IMG/VR virus record: IMGVR_UViG_3300008267_001965
Location: 1-28,706 of that record
Reading direction: 5' to 3' (one strand)
Source of the DNA: a virus
DNA length: 28,706 nt
The notes under the pieces were generated by a model. It had not been told where the DNA came from. It made no database searches and worked only from the letters and a program-made list of their open reading frames with translations. A program made the translations under genes and the position numbers. Shown in pieces: positions 7,438 through 13,955 of this stretch. Every line of letters starts with the position of its first letter. Position 1 is the stretch's first letter.

Positions 7438-8317
7438 TGGCTTCTTTCCATTTACCTGTAAGTGGAGTGAGCATCCTGATAGAGACGAAGTATGGGAACG
7501 TGCAGAGCGTGGTCGTATTGGTGAAGAACGATTTCGTCGTGAATATAATTGCGAATTCTTGATCTATGACGAAACACTGGTCAGCAGTATTAAACTGTCT
7601 GAATTAGAAGGAATTGAGCCTATTCAACGAGTAGGTCAAACCCGTTGGTATAAAAAATTAAACAAAGAAAGCATATATGCCATTACATTAGATCCTAGTC
7701 TAGGAACAGGCGGCAACAATGCTGCCATAGAAGTATTTGAATTACCTAGTTTCACACAGGTTGCAGAATGGCAGCACAATCTTACTCCTATACAAGGACA
7801 AATTAAAATACTACGTGAAATACTAAAGTATATTAATGATTTTATGGGTGAAGACAATCCTAACAGCATCTATTGGACTATTGAAAATAACACAGTAGGC
7901 GAAGCAGGGTTAGTATGCATACGAGATATTGGAGAAGAGAATTTTCCAGGACTATTCGTCAGCGAACCTGTGCGTAAAGGACACGTTCGTAAATTCCGTA
8001 AAGGGTTTAACACTACACACGGTTCAAAAATTGCTGCCGCAGCTAGATTAAAACATCTAATAGAAACTAATAAAATGACTATCTACAGCAGGCCTTTGAT
8101 TTCAGAGCTTAAAACGTTTATTGCACACGGTGTAAGTTTTAAAGCTAAAAACGAAGAACAAGACGACCTAGTCAGTGCTTGTTTATTGCTAGTTCGCATG
8201 AGTCAAGTGTTAGGGGATTGGGATCAGCGGGTCTACGCTACTATTAACAGCAGCGATTTTGTTAGCGAAGAAGATATTGACATGCCAATGCCTATTTTTA
8301 TTTCCACAAACATGTGA
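7421..8317 (+). CDS. 17: Terminase large subunit gp17, C-terminal nuclease fragment
   Basis: About 298 residues that continue gp17 in frame +2 after the break. It begins QETGINGFFPF, then SEHPDRDEVWERAERGRIGEE and FRREYNCEFLIYDET, then the RNase H-like nuclease domain with its three acidic sites: ITLDPSLG (Asp, counterpart of T4 D401), YWTIENNTVG (Glu, counterpart of T4 E458) and EEQDDLVSA (Asp, counterpart of T4 D542). The nuclease is intact. The open frame extends upstream to 7316 (TTG), but the sequence before 7421 is only the N-terminal fragment read out of frame. No promoter or ribosome site serves this fragment, so it would not be made unless the break is an artefact. The stop overlaps the next late promoter. 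Confidence 0.85.
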   Translation, partial: QETGINGFFPFTCKWSEHPDRDEVWERAERGRIGEERFRREYNCEFLIYDETLVSSIKLSELEGIEPIQRVGQTRWYKKLNKESIYAITLDPSLGTGGNNAAIEVFELPSFTQVAEWQHNLTPIQGQIKILREILKYINDFMGEDNPNSIYWTIENNTVGEAGLVCIRDIGEENFPGLFVSEPVRKGHVRKFRKGFNTTHGSKIAAAARLKHLIETNKMTIYSRPLISELKTFIAHGVSFKAKNEEQDDLVSACLLLVRMSQVLGDWDQRVYATINSSDFVSEEDIDMPMPIFISTNM

Positions 8318-8323
8318 TAAATA
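8316..8323 (+). promoter_or_regulatory. T4-type late promoter, leaderless geometry
   Basis: GATAAATA overlaps the gp17 stop and is followed by 5 nt (CGATT) and ATG 8329. It has the same box and spacing as 2898. Confidence 0.7.
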
Positions 8324-8328
8324 CGATT

Positions 8329-8832
8329 ATGAATAAAAATCTAAATTTAATTGCTAAAGAGTTATTTGCTAAAATTCGCACTTCTTTTCCAGAGATTTCA
8401 CTTAAGGATGAAGAAAGCGAGACCACAGGTAAACCTTCAGAGGCTAGATTCTTTGATTTTGACTACGCAACAGATGGGCATAATTTAGGAAGAATTACGA
8501 TCCACCTTGCAGGAAAAGATGCAGACGAGGACGGCGATAAAGACGGACTTACAGTTATCTATTCGAATGCCATTGTAGACAAAGAATCTGATTATACAAA
8601 AAAGAAATTTTACGAATTCTTAAAAGAACTTCGAGAATTTGCAAAACAAAAATTATTAAATTTTGATACACGAGACATTTCAAAAAGTAATTTAGAAAAA
8701 AGAGATTACGACTTTTTATCCAAAAAATCCGGAGACGGCAACATGACCGAAAGCAAACTATATGGCACAAGCAAAACTAGTTTTCAACAGTTTGGCGAAT
8801 CAAAAATTATTGTAAAAGTTACGTATGTTTAA
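8329..8832 (+). CDS. Virion-associated protein, N-terminal part (probably split gene)
   Basis: 167 aa from ATG 8329, chosen because the late promoter is spaced to it; the GTG at 8314 would lie inside the promoter. The sequence has a folded N-terminal domain (LIAKELFAKIRTSFPEISL, FFDFDYATDGHNLGRI) and a segment KFYEFLKELREFAKQKLLNF, then SNLEKRDYDFLSKKSGDGN and ESKLYGTSKTSFQQFGESKI. From memory of marine T4-like phages, this domain continues beyond KIIVK into a longer protein. Here the frame ends abruptly in VTYV, and the downstream gene begins in another frame with what looks like the continuation (KLRMFKGYVERN). I therefore read 8329-10087 as one gene with an internal deletion. Function is unknown, probably structural. 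Confidence 0.7.
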   Translation: MNKNLNLIAKELFAKIRTSFPEISLKDEESETTGKPSEARFFDFDYATDGHNLGRITIHLAGKDADEDGDKDGLTVIYSNAIVDKESDYTKKKFYEFLKELREFAKQKLLNFDTRDISKSNLEKRDYDFLSKKSGDGNMTESKLYGTSKTSFQQFGESKIIVKVTYV

Positions 8833-10087
8833 AGGATATGTTGAACGTAATCCTATGGTCAGTGAAGCAATGAGCTCAGTAAACTTTAAAGTGTTAGAGC
8901 GTATTGATCAAGTTAAGAAAGAAATTTTTAGCTTACAAAATTCTAATCATTACGAACAATTTGCTGAAGGATTTGAAGAACAATCAGCAAAAGAAATACC
9001 TGAAGAAATTATGAACGATTGGATTGATCGTTTAACTATTCGTACATTTAATGAAGAACTTAAAAATGTATTTCCCTATATTTTTAACCTAGTAGACGAA
9101 AGCGATATCCCAGTTAAAAATTTAACCATTGAAGATTTAATGGATGAGGAAGAAAAAGAAGAAGAAAAAGACAATCGTAAAGAAGTTAAAGAATTTGATC
9201 AGTACGAATCATATCTTAACAATATTGTCGAAGGATCTTCAGATATATTCAGTGACGACCAGGACAAGCAAGACGAAGCTATCGAAAAACTTAATCAACT
9301 AGTGTCGCAACCGTTTCCAGTTGGAACAGACGGAAACAATGCTATTGAAAGTTTAACTGGCGTTATTGAAGACGACGAGTTAATGGAAGTATTAAAAGAA
9401 TTAGCAGATATTAGTCCAGACCAAGATGTACGAGATATTCTCAAAGACTATATCGAAATTAAAGATAAAGAAAATGGCACAGACGTGTTAAGTAAAATTA
9501 ATTTTGAAGAAACACCAGCTGAGCCAGAAACTCCTGCTGAACCAACTGCCGAGCCAGCTCCTGCTGAACCAGTAGCTACTGAACCAGCACCAGCTCCTGC
9601 CGAGCCAGCTACACCACCGGCAACTCCTCCAGTAGCAGAAGAAAAAGAAGATCCTCCATTTGACGGTCCTTACAAAAAGAAGGGCGACGACAAAGATCAG
9701 TTTGGTAATACTATCAAACACAAGGCACGCCATTTAGCCAAAAAAGGAATGGCTGATGCTATTAAGAAAGCAAAAAAAGCTGGCGCTACAGCAGAAACTA
9801 TTATTCGTATTGCTGGTAAAGAAATGACATTAGGCGAAGCTATTACCAAAGCAGGCATGAGAGTCGAAGACGTATTTGGTAACAAAGCAGATGAATTAAT
9901 TGAATTTGTTAAAAGTATGTACAATGCCGAAGAAGGCACTTTTCCAAAAGGAGAAGAAGGTGTTAAGATTGCCTGTGAGAAAAAGTTTGGCGACAGCGCA
10001 GGACCAATTGCTGAAAAAGTAATTGCTAAACTAACTAGTTTGGGCGAAATGTCTAGAATGAAGAAGCTTGCCGGTTTGAGCAATTAA
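8825..10087 (+). CDS. Large acidic virion-associated protein, C-terminal part
   Basis: 420 aa, overlapping the previous frame by 8 nt. In this frame, codons before the ATG read K-L-R, giving KLRMFKGYVERNPMVSEAMS, which I remember as internal sequence in related phages, so ATG 8825 is probably not the native start. The protein is rich in Glu/Asp: a helical domain (PEEIMNDWIDRLTIRTFNEE), an acidic stretch MDEEEKEEEKD, FPVGTDGNNAIESLTGVIED, then a Pro/Glu/Ala repeat (about residues 225-275, PAEP units), and a basic C-terminal domain (KHKARHLAKKGMADAIKKAK, MSRMKKLAGLSN). It ends before a strong terminator. Function is unknown. A capsid or internal virion role is inferred from position after gp17. 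Confidence 0.75.
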   Translation: MFKGYVERNPMVSEAMSSVNFKVLERIDQVKKEIFSLQNSNHYEQFAEGFEEQSAKEIPEEIMNDWIDRLTIRTFNEELKNVFPYIFNLVDESDIPVKNLTIEDLMDEEEKEEEKDNRKEVKEFDQYESYLNNIVEGSSDIFSDDQDKQDEAIEKLNQLVSQPFPVGTDGNNAIESLTGVIEDDELMEVLKELADISPDQDVRDILKDYIEIKDKENGTDVLSKINFEETPAEPETPAEPTAEPAPAEPVATEPAPAPAEPATPPATPPVAEEKEDPPFDGPYKKKGDDKDQFGNTIKHKARHLAKKGMADAIKKAKKAGATAETIIRIAGKEMTLGEAITKAGMRVEDVFGNKADELIEFVKSMYNAEEGTFPKGEEGVKIACEKKFGDSAGPIAEKVIAKLTSLGEMSRMKKLAGLSN

Positions 10088-10125
10088 GTCATAATTTAGG
10101 CAAGATTTCTCTTGCAAACATAAAT

Positions 10126-10159
10126 AAAAACGCATACAATAACATGTATGCGTTTTTTT
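10126..10159 (+). terminator. Rho-independent terminator upstream of gp32
   Basis: A 12-bp perfect stem AAAAACGCATAC / GTATGCGTTTTT (10126-10137 with 10146-10157), with a further A-T pair possible, has a small loop and a run of seven T. It separates the structural module from the gp32 replication module. Confidence 0.93.
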
Positions 10160-10176
10160 GTTGAAGTGGTTTCAAC
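10160..10176 (+). promoter_or_regulatory. Hairpin in the gp32 5' leader
   Basis: GTTGAA / TTCAAC with loop GTGGT lies about 43 nt before the gp32 ATG and is followed by AU-rich, unstructured sequence up to an AGGAG site (10207-10211). T4 gp32 represses its own translation by nucleating on a leader pseudoknot at about this distance and spreading over an unstructured leader. I could not find the second pairing needed for a true pseudoknot here. Confidence 0.4.
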
Positions 10177-10218
10177 AAATAAAGGCAACTATAAAAGGCT
10201 AACAATAGGAGAAAAATT

Positions 10219-11196
10219 ATGGCATCTTTAGCTGAAATTCGTGCAAAACTTAAAGAACAGGAATCACGTGGTTCCGACAACAATCAACGTTCAGGCGGTG
10301 ATAATTCAATTTATCCGTTCTGGAATCTCAAAGAAGGACAAGAGGCAGTAGTTCGCTTTTTGCCTGACGGCAACACAGACAACACCTTTTTCTGGGTAGA
10401 ACGTGCAATGATTAAATTGCCGTTTGCAGGTATCAAAGGTGAAACTGACTCAAAGCAAACTATCGTTAATGTTCCCTGCGTAGAAATGTATGGCGAAACA
10501 TGCCCAATCCTCTCAGAGGTTCGTGGCTGGTTCAAAGATCCTGCATTAGAAGACATGGGTCGTAAGTACTGGAAGAAACGCAGTTACATTTTCCAAGGTT
10601 TTGTTGTTGAAGACGGTTTGAAAGAAGATAGCAAACCAGAAAACTCTATTCGTAGATTTATCATTGGCCCACAGATCTTCCAATTGATCCGCGGTGCATT
10701 GTTAGATCCAGAAATGGACAATCTCCCTACAGACGCTATTCACGGCGTTGACTTTAAACTCATTAAGACTAGCAAAGGTGGTTACGCAGACTACTCTACT
10801 TCGAAGTGGAGCCGTCGTGAGCGTCCATTGAGCGATGTTGAGCAAGAAGCACTTAATGCTCACGGTCTTTACAATCTCAAAGACTTCTTGCCCAAGAAGC
10901 CTAGCGATGTTGAAGTTAAAGTTATCAAAGAAATGTTTGAAGCATCTGTTGATGGCGAACCATTTGATATGGAACGTTGGGGTCAATACTTCAAACCAGC
11001 AGGTATGAGTCAGGCAACGGGTGATCCTGTAGCCAAAGCTACTCGTACAGCCGCTCCGGCTCCTGCAGATGATTTTGACGAAGAAGCGGCACCAGTTGCA
11101 AAGAGCGCACCTGCTCCAGCTGCCGAATCTAAAACTACTCCTAGTGGTAGCGCACAAGACATCCTTGCGATGATTCGCAACCGCAACAAGCAATAA
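10219..11196 (+). CDS. 32: Single-stranded DNA-binding protein gp32
   Basis: 325 aa, close to T4 gp32 (301 aa). It coats ssDNA in replication and recombination and contacts UvsX, UvsY and the polymerase. The N-terminal basic segment (LAEIRAKLKEQ) corresponds to the cooperativity domain. The OB core shows SIYPFWNLKEGQEAVVRFLP, VERAMIKLPFAGIKG, YWKKRSYIFQGFV and FQLIRGALLD. The C-terminus is an Ala/Pro/Asp/Glu linker ending AQDILAMIRNRNKQ, the usual protein-protein arm. The zinc region has only VPCVEMYGETCP (two Cys) where T4 has His-Cys-Cys-Cys, so zinc binding is doubtful. The start is set by AGGAG 8 nt upstream. It is the first gene of the recombination block. Confidence 0.94.
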   Translation: MASLAEIRAKLKEQESRGSDNNQRSGGDNSIYPFWNLKEGQEAVVRFLPDGNTDNTFFWVERAMIKLPFAGIKGETDSKQTIVNVPCVEMYGETCPILSEVRGWFKDPALEDMGRKYWKKRSYIFQGFVVEDGLKEDSKPENSIRRFIIGPQIFQLIRGALLDPEMDNLPTDAIHGVDFKLIKTSKGGYADYSTSKWSRRERPLSDVEQEALNAHGLYNLKDFLPKKPSDVEVKVIKEMFEASVDGEPFDMERWGQYFKPAGMSQATGDPVAKATRTAAPAPADDFDEEAAPVAKSAPAPAAESKTTPSGSAQDILAMIRNRNKQ

Positions 11197-11202
11197 AAAT
11201 AA

Positions 11203-11239
11203 GGCTCGGGTCTTAAGATATAATTCTTATGCCCGAGCT
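11203..11239 (+). other. Intercistronic hairpin between gp32 and the small ORF
   Basis: GCTCGGG (11204-11210) pairs with CCCGAGC (11232-11238), with an inner TAAGA/TCTTA pairing and apical loop TATAAT. No T-run follows on the plus strand, so it is not a plus-strand terminator; an A-rich tract precedes it, which makes it terminator-like only for minus-strand transcription. It may instead be an RNA processing or 3'-end stability element for gp32 mRNA. Confidence 0.5.
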
Positions 11240-11262
11240 CTCACCATTTAAGGAGAATAACT

Positions 11263-11454
11263 ATGGCTAAATTAAGCAAACTAGCAAAGGTGAATGAATC
11301 AATTACTATCAATCGTTACGACAATGCTTGGATGGTAGAAATTGGTGGACGTGATAAGAAAGAAGATTGGAAAAACACAAAGACTGTTTGTAATACAGAA
11401 GAAGAACTAATCGCTTTAATTAAAGAATACAATAATATGGAGTTAGATCAATAA
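11263..11454 (+). CDS. Small conserved protein upstream of uvsX
   Basis: 63 aa, unknown function. It begins MAKLSKLAKVNESITINRYD and has a central NAWMVEIGGRDKKEDW, ending in an acidic helix EEELIALIKEYNNM. The pattern suggests a small strand-helix fold. AAGGAG (11250-11255) is a strong ribosome site and the stop shares a base with the uvsX ATG (TAATG), so the two are translationally coupled. I recall similar small ORFs beside uvsX in marine T4-like phages, with no assigned role. Confidence 0.8.
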   Translation: MAKLSKLAKVNESITINRYDNAWMVEIGGRDKKEDWKNTKTVCNTEEELIALIKEYNNMELDQ

Positions 11455-12371
11455 TGGCCTCTAAAGCATTTGACTTATCAAAATTCCGTAAGACTTTAAC
11501 AAAGAGTATTGACGGACTAGGTGTTGGTTTCAATGATCCTACAGATTGGGTCAGTACAGGTAACTATGCCTTAAATTATCTTATCAGCAGTGACTTTAAC
11601 AAAGGTGTTCCATTGGGTAAAGTTACTGTGTTTGCCGGAGAATCAGGTGCAGGTAAAAGTTTTATCTGTTCCGGCAATCTAATTAGAAACGCACAGAAAC
11701 AAGGTATCTATGTTGTGTTAGTTGACAGCGAAAATGCTCTTGATCAAAGTTGGTTAGAAGCACTAGGTGTTGATACCAGTGAAGATAAACTGCTTAAACT
11801 GAACATGGCAATGATTGACGATGTTGCTAAAACAGTTAACGAGTTTATGAAAGAATACAAAACAATGGAGGACCGACCAAAGGTTCTTTTTGTCATTGAC
11901 TCATTGGGTATGTTGTTGACTCCTACAGACGTTAATCAGTTCGAAGCAGGCGATTTGAAAGGTGACATGGGTCGTAAGCCTAAAGCACTGACAGCACTAG
12001 TTCGTAACTGTGTTAATATGTTTGGCAGTTATAATGTTGGATTAGTATGTACTAATCACACATACGCTAGTCAAGATATGTTCGATCCAGATGACAAAAT
12101 CTCAGGCGGCCAGGGTTTTGTGTACGCAAGTTCTATCGTGGTTGCTATGAAGAAGTTGAAGTTGAAAGAAGACGAAGACGGTAACAAAATTTCAGAAGTT
12201 AAAGGCATTCGTGCTGCCTGTAAAATCATGAAAACACGTTATGCCAAGCCGTTTGAGAGCGTACAAATTAAGATTCCATATGAAACAGGTATGAATCCTT
12301 ATAGCGGTCTTGTTGATTTGTTTGAAGCAAAAGGTTTCTTCTTAAATACGCAGGGTCGAACACAGAACTAA
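11454..12371 (+). CDS. uvsX: Recombinase UvsX (RecA family), frameshifted near C-terminus
   Basis: ATP-dependent strand-exchange recombinase of recombination-dependent replication. The reading frame gives 305 aa. Walker A is GESGAGKS (residues 62-69), Walker B is KVLFVIDS (about 143-150), and RecA-type motifs VCTNHTYASQ and ISGGQGFVYASSIVVAMKK are present. The frame ends NTQGRTQN. The next 130 nt in frame +2 encode the expected C-terminus (YAGSNTELKLYRKEWERN, DGCLDTVMVDF), so one base is missing in the AAA run at about 12344-12346. Adding one A gives a continuous protein of about 349 aa, ending at 12502. The loss affects only the C-terminal part. It is most simply a homopolymer sequencing error; a real truncation is possible. 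Confidence 0.93.
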   Translation: MASKAFDLSKFRKTLTKSIDGLGVGFNDPTDWVSTGNYALNYLISSDFNKGVPLGKVTVFAGESGAGKSFICSGNLIRNAQKQGIYVVLVDSENALDQSWLEALGVDTSEDKLLKLNMAMIDDVAKTVNEFMKEYKTMEDRPKVLFVIDSLGMLLTPTDVNQFEAGDLKGDMGRKPKALTALVRNCVNMFGSYNVGLVCTNHTYASQDMFDPDDKISGGQGFVYASSIVVAMKKLKLKEDEDGNKISEVKGIRAACKIMKTRYAKPFESVQIKIPYETGMNPYSGLVDLFEAKGFFLNTQGRTQN

Positions 12372-12502
12372 AGTTATATCGTAAAGAATGGGAACGAAAT
12401 GAAGACGGATGTCTTGATACCGTAATGGTAGACTTTAGTAATAATCCTGTAGTAAAATCTGAAATCGATCTTGAAACTGGAGAAATCTTAAATCATGAAT
12501 GA
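12347..12502 (+). pseudogene. uvsX: Displaced C-terminal end of uvsX
   Basis: Frame +2 continuation of uvsX after the 1-nt lesion: YAGSNTELKLYRKEWERN, then EDGCLDTVMVDFSNNP and SEIDLETGEILNHE, with stop TGA at 12500-12502. Charged Y/F-RK-x-W followed by DGCLD is the usual C-terminal pattern of marine phage UvsX. It has no start codon or ribosome site of its own and overlaps the following ATG (12495) by 8 nt, the same overlap style used elsewhere in this operon. Confidence 0.8.
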
Positions 12503-12743
12503 AAATCAAATTGCTGATATTTGGATGTTATTTAAAGAATATGCTGACAAGAAAACTCACGAGGCACTGGCAGAACGGTACATAGACCTGCTGGCAGACC
12601 ACGGAGTAAGTGATAAAACACTTGAGTCAGCAGTGGGCTTTGATGAAACGTTAGATGAAGCTGTTGAATACTATCTTGATCAGGACACTGAAGAAGGTTA
12701 CGAAGAAGAAGACAACTGGGACTTTGACGAGGACGAAGATTAA
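12495..12743 (+). CDS. Small acidic conserved protein downstream of uvsX
   Basis: 82 aa, unknown function. It has an N-terminal helical part (NQIADIWMLFKEYADKK) and AERYIDLLADHGVSDKTLES, then a very acidic tail, EEGYEEEDNWDFDEDED. Such tails often imitate nucleic acid or contact basic partners. The start overlaps the restored uvsX C-terminus, and the stop overlaps the next ATG (TAATG), so translation is coupled between two recombination genes. A recombination accessory role is positional inference. Confidence 0.8.
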   Translation: MNENQIADIWMLFKEYADKKTHEALAERYIDLLADHGVSDKTLESAVGFDETLDEAVEYYLDQDTEEGYEEEDNWDFDEDED

Positions 12744-13198
12744 TGGGTTGGTATTCAAAAGTATCGAAAGATATTTCAAATATTCCAGAGGCTATTGCAT
12801 ATTTTGAAGCAGAATTGCAAGAAGCACGAAATGATAGCCGCATAGCGGGTAATATTGAAAAGGCCTCGGCTAGTATGCCAGGCATAGTAGAATTACGATT
12901 CGGGCAACTTCAAGAAATTGAAGCAATTTTGGAATATTTGAACATTGAGTTACGCAGATTGCGTAGTTCTTTGTTTAGAAAATACCTAGAAACTTATCAA
13001 CGTGCTCTTACATCACGAGATGTTGAAAAATATGTCGATGGCGAGTCAGATGTCGTTGATATGGAAAAAATTATCAATGAATTTGCCCTGTTAAGAAACA
13101 AATGGTTAGGTATAACCAAAAGTTTAGACATTAAACAGTGGCAATTAAGCAACATTATCAAGCTTCGAGTGGCAGGTATGGAAGATGCAACCATCTAA
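12743..13198 (+). CDS. UvsY-like recombination mediator (tentative)
   Basis: 151 aa, nearly all helical: ELRFGQLQEIEAILEYLNIE then RRLRSSLFRKYLETYQRALT, RDVEKYVDGESDVVDMEKII and a C-terminal QLSNIIKLRVAGMEDA. T4 UvsY (137 aa) loads UvsX on gp32-covered ssDNA and has the same general layout: basic helical N-terminal part, then a long helical oligomerisation region. It sits two genes after uvsX in a coupled operon. Direct sequence similarity to T4 UvsY is not obvious by eye, so the name rests on size, fold pattern and neighbours. It overlaps the next gene by 14 nt. Confidence 0.5.
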   Translation: MGWYSKVSKDISNIPEAIAYFEAELQEARNDSRIAGNIEKASASMPGIVELRFGQLQEIEAILEYLNIELRRLRSSLFRKYLETYQRALTSRDVEKYVDGESDVVDMEKIINEFALLRNKWLGITKSLDIKQWQLSNIIKLRVAGMEDATI

Positions 13199-13955
13199 TC
13201 AAATTGTTTTAGTAACTGGTGGGTTTGATCCGTTACATTCAGGCCATATCGCCTATTTTAAGGCCGCTCGTCAGCTTGGTAACATGTTGATTGTTGGTCT
13301 TAACAGTGACGAATGGCTTGAACGTAAGAAAGGTCGTGCCTTTATGCCATGGAATGAGCGGCTATGTGTGATCAACAACCTTTCTATGGTAGATGAGGTC
13401 TACACGTTCAATGACGAAGACGGCTCTGCCAAGCATTTCATTGAACAAGTTCGAGCTCATTATCCTGATAGTAAGATTATATTCGCCAATGGCGGGGATA
13501 GAACTGAAAAAAATATTCCAGAGATGGATGTCAATGATACAAACATTGAATTTGTATTTGGAGTCGGCGGTATAGACAAAAAGAATTCAAGCTCTTGGAT
13601 TTTAGAAGAATGGAAGGCTCCTAAAACTGAAAGAACTTGGGGATATTATAGAATTTTACATGATGTTCCCGGAACTAAAGTTAAAGAACTTACTGTGATG
13701 CCAGGACAGTCATTAAGTTTACAACGTCACCGGCATCGACAAGAGCTATGGCATGTTACTTCTGGTCGTTGTTTAGTAGATCAACGGATGCCAGGTGGAT
13801 ACGCATTGCCTACTCTTGAGTTAACCCCACTCAAACAGCTAGTTATTCCAAAAAATGACTGGCATCGTATATACAATCCATTTGAGGAACCTTGCAAAAT
13901 TGTAGAAATACAATATGGTGAAAAATGTGAAGAAGAAGATATTGAAAGATCATGA
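13185..13955 (+). CDS. Cytidylyltransferase-cupin fusion protein
   Basis: 256 aa with two joined domains. Residues about 8-140 form a nucleotidyltransferase of the TagD/RfaE type: GGFDPLHSGHIAYFKAA contains the HxGH nucleotide motif, then NSDEWLERKKGR, and a second signature around NSSSWILEE. Residues about 150-250 form a cupin barrel like the C-terminal domain of mannose-6-phosphate isomerases: TWGYYRILHDVPGTKVKEL, PGQSLSLQRHRHRQELWHV (His-rich metal site) and IPKNDWHRIYNP. Together they could activate a sugar or polyol phosphate as a CDP or similar derivative and bind or epimerise the sugar. The substrate is not readable. It lies in a replication operon by overlap with both neighbours, so it is transcribed with uvsX/uvsW. 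Confidence 0.82.
   Translation: MQPSNQIVLVTGGFDPLHSGHIAYFKAARQLGNMLIVGLNSDEWLERKKGRAFMPWNERLCVINNLSMVDEVYTFNDEDGSAKHFIEQVRAHYPDSKIIFANGGDRTEKNIPEMDVNDTNIEFVFGVGGIDKKNSSSWILEEWKAPKTERTWGYYRILHDVPGTKVKELTVMPGQSLSLQRHRHRQELWHVTSGRCLVDQRMPGGYALPTLELTPLKQLVIPKNDWHRIYNPFEEPCKIVEIQYGEKCEEEDIERS

Noticed and set aside
8314-8316. GTG start for the gene after gp17
   Set aside because: It lies inside the late promoter box; ATG 8329 fits the constant box-to-ATG spacing.
9697-10083. 128-aa minus-strand open frame
   Set aside because: It lies fully inside the acidic virion protein with plus-strand codon pattern intact; no start signals.
10119-10126. CATAAATA late-promoter-like word
   Set aside because: It merges with the terminator stem and would be terminated at once; no ATG at either expected spacing.
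10089-10283. 64-aa minus-strand open frame across the gp32 leader
   Set aside because: It crosses a terminator and the gp32 start; low-complexity hydrophobic sequence, no ribosome site.
10702-11193. 163-aa minus-strand open frame opposite gp32
   Set aside because: gp32 is certain on the plus strand; the opposite frame has no recognisable protein features.
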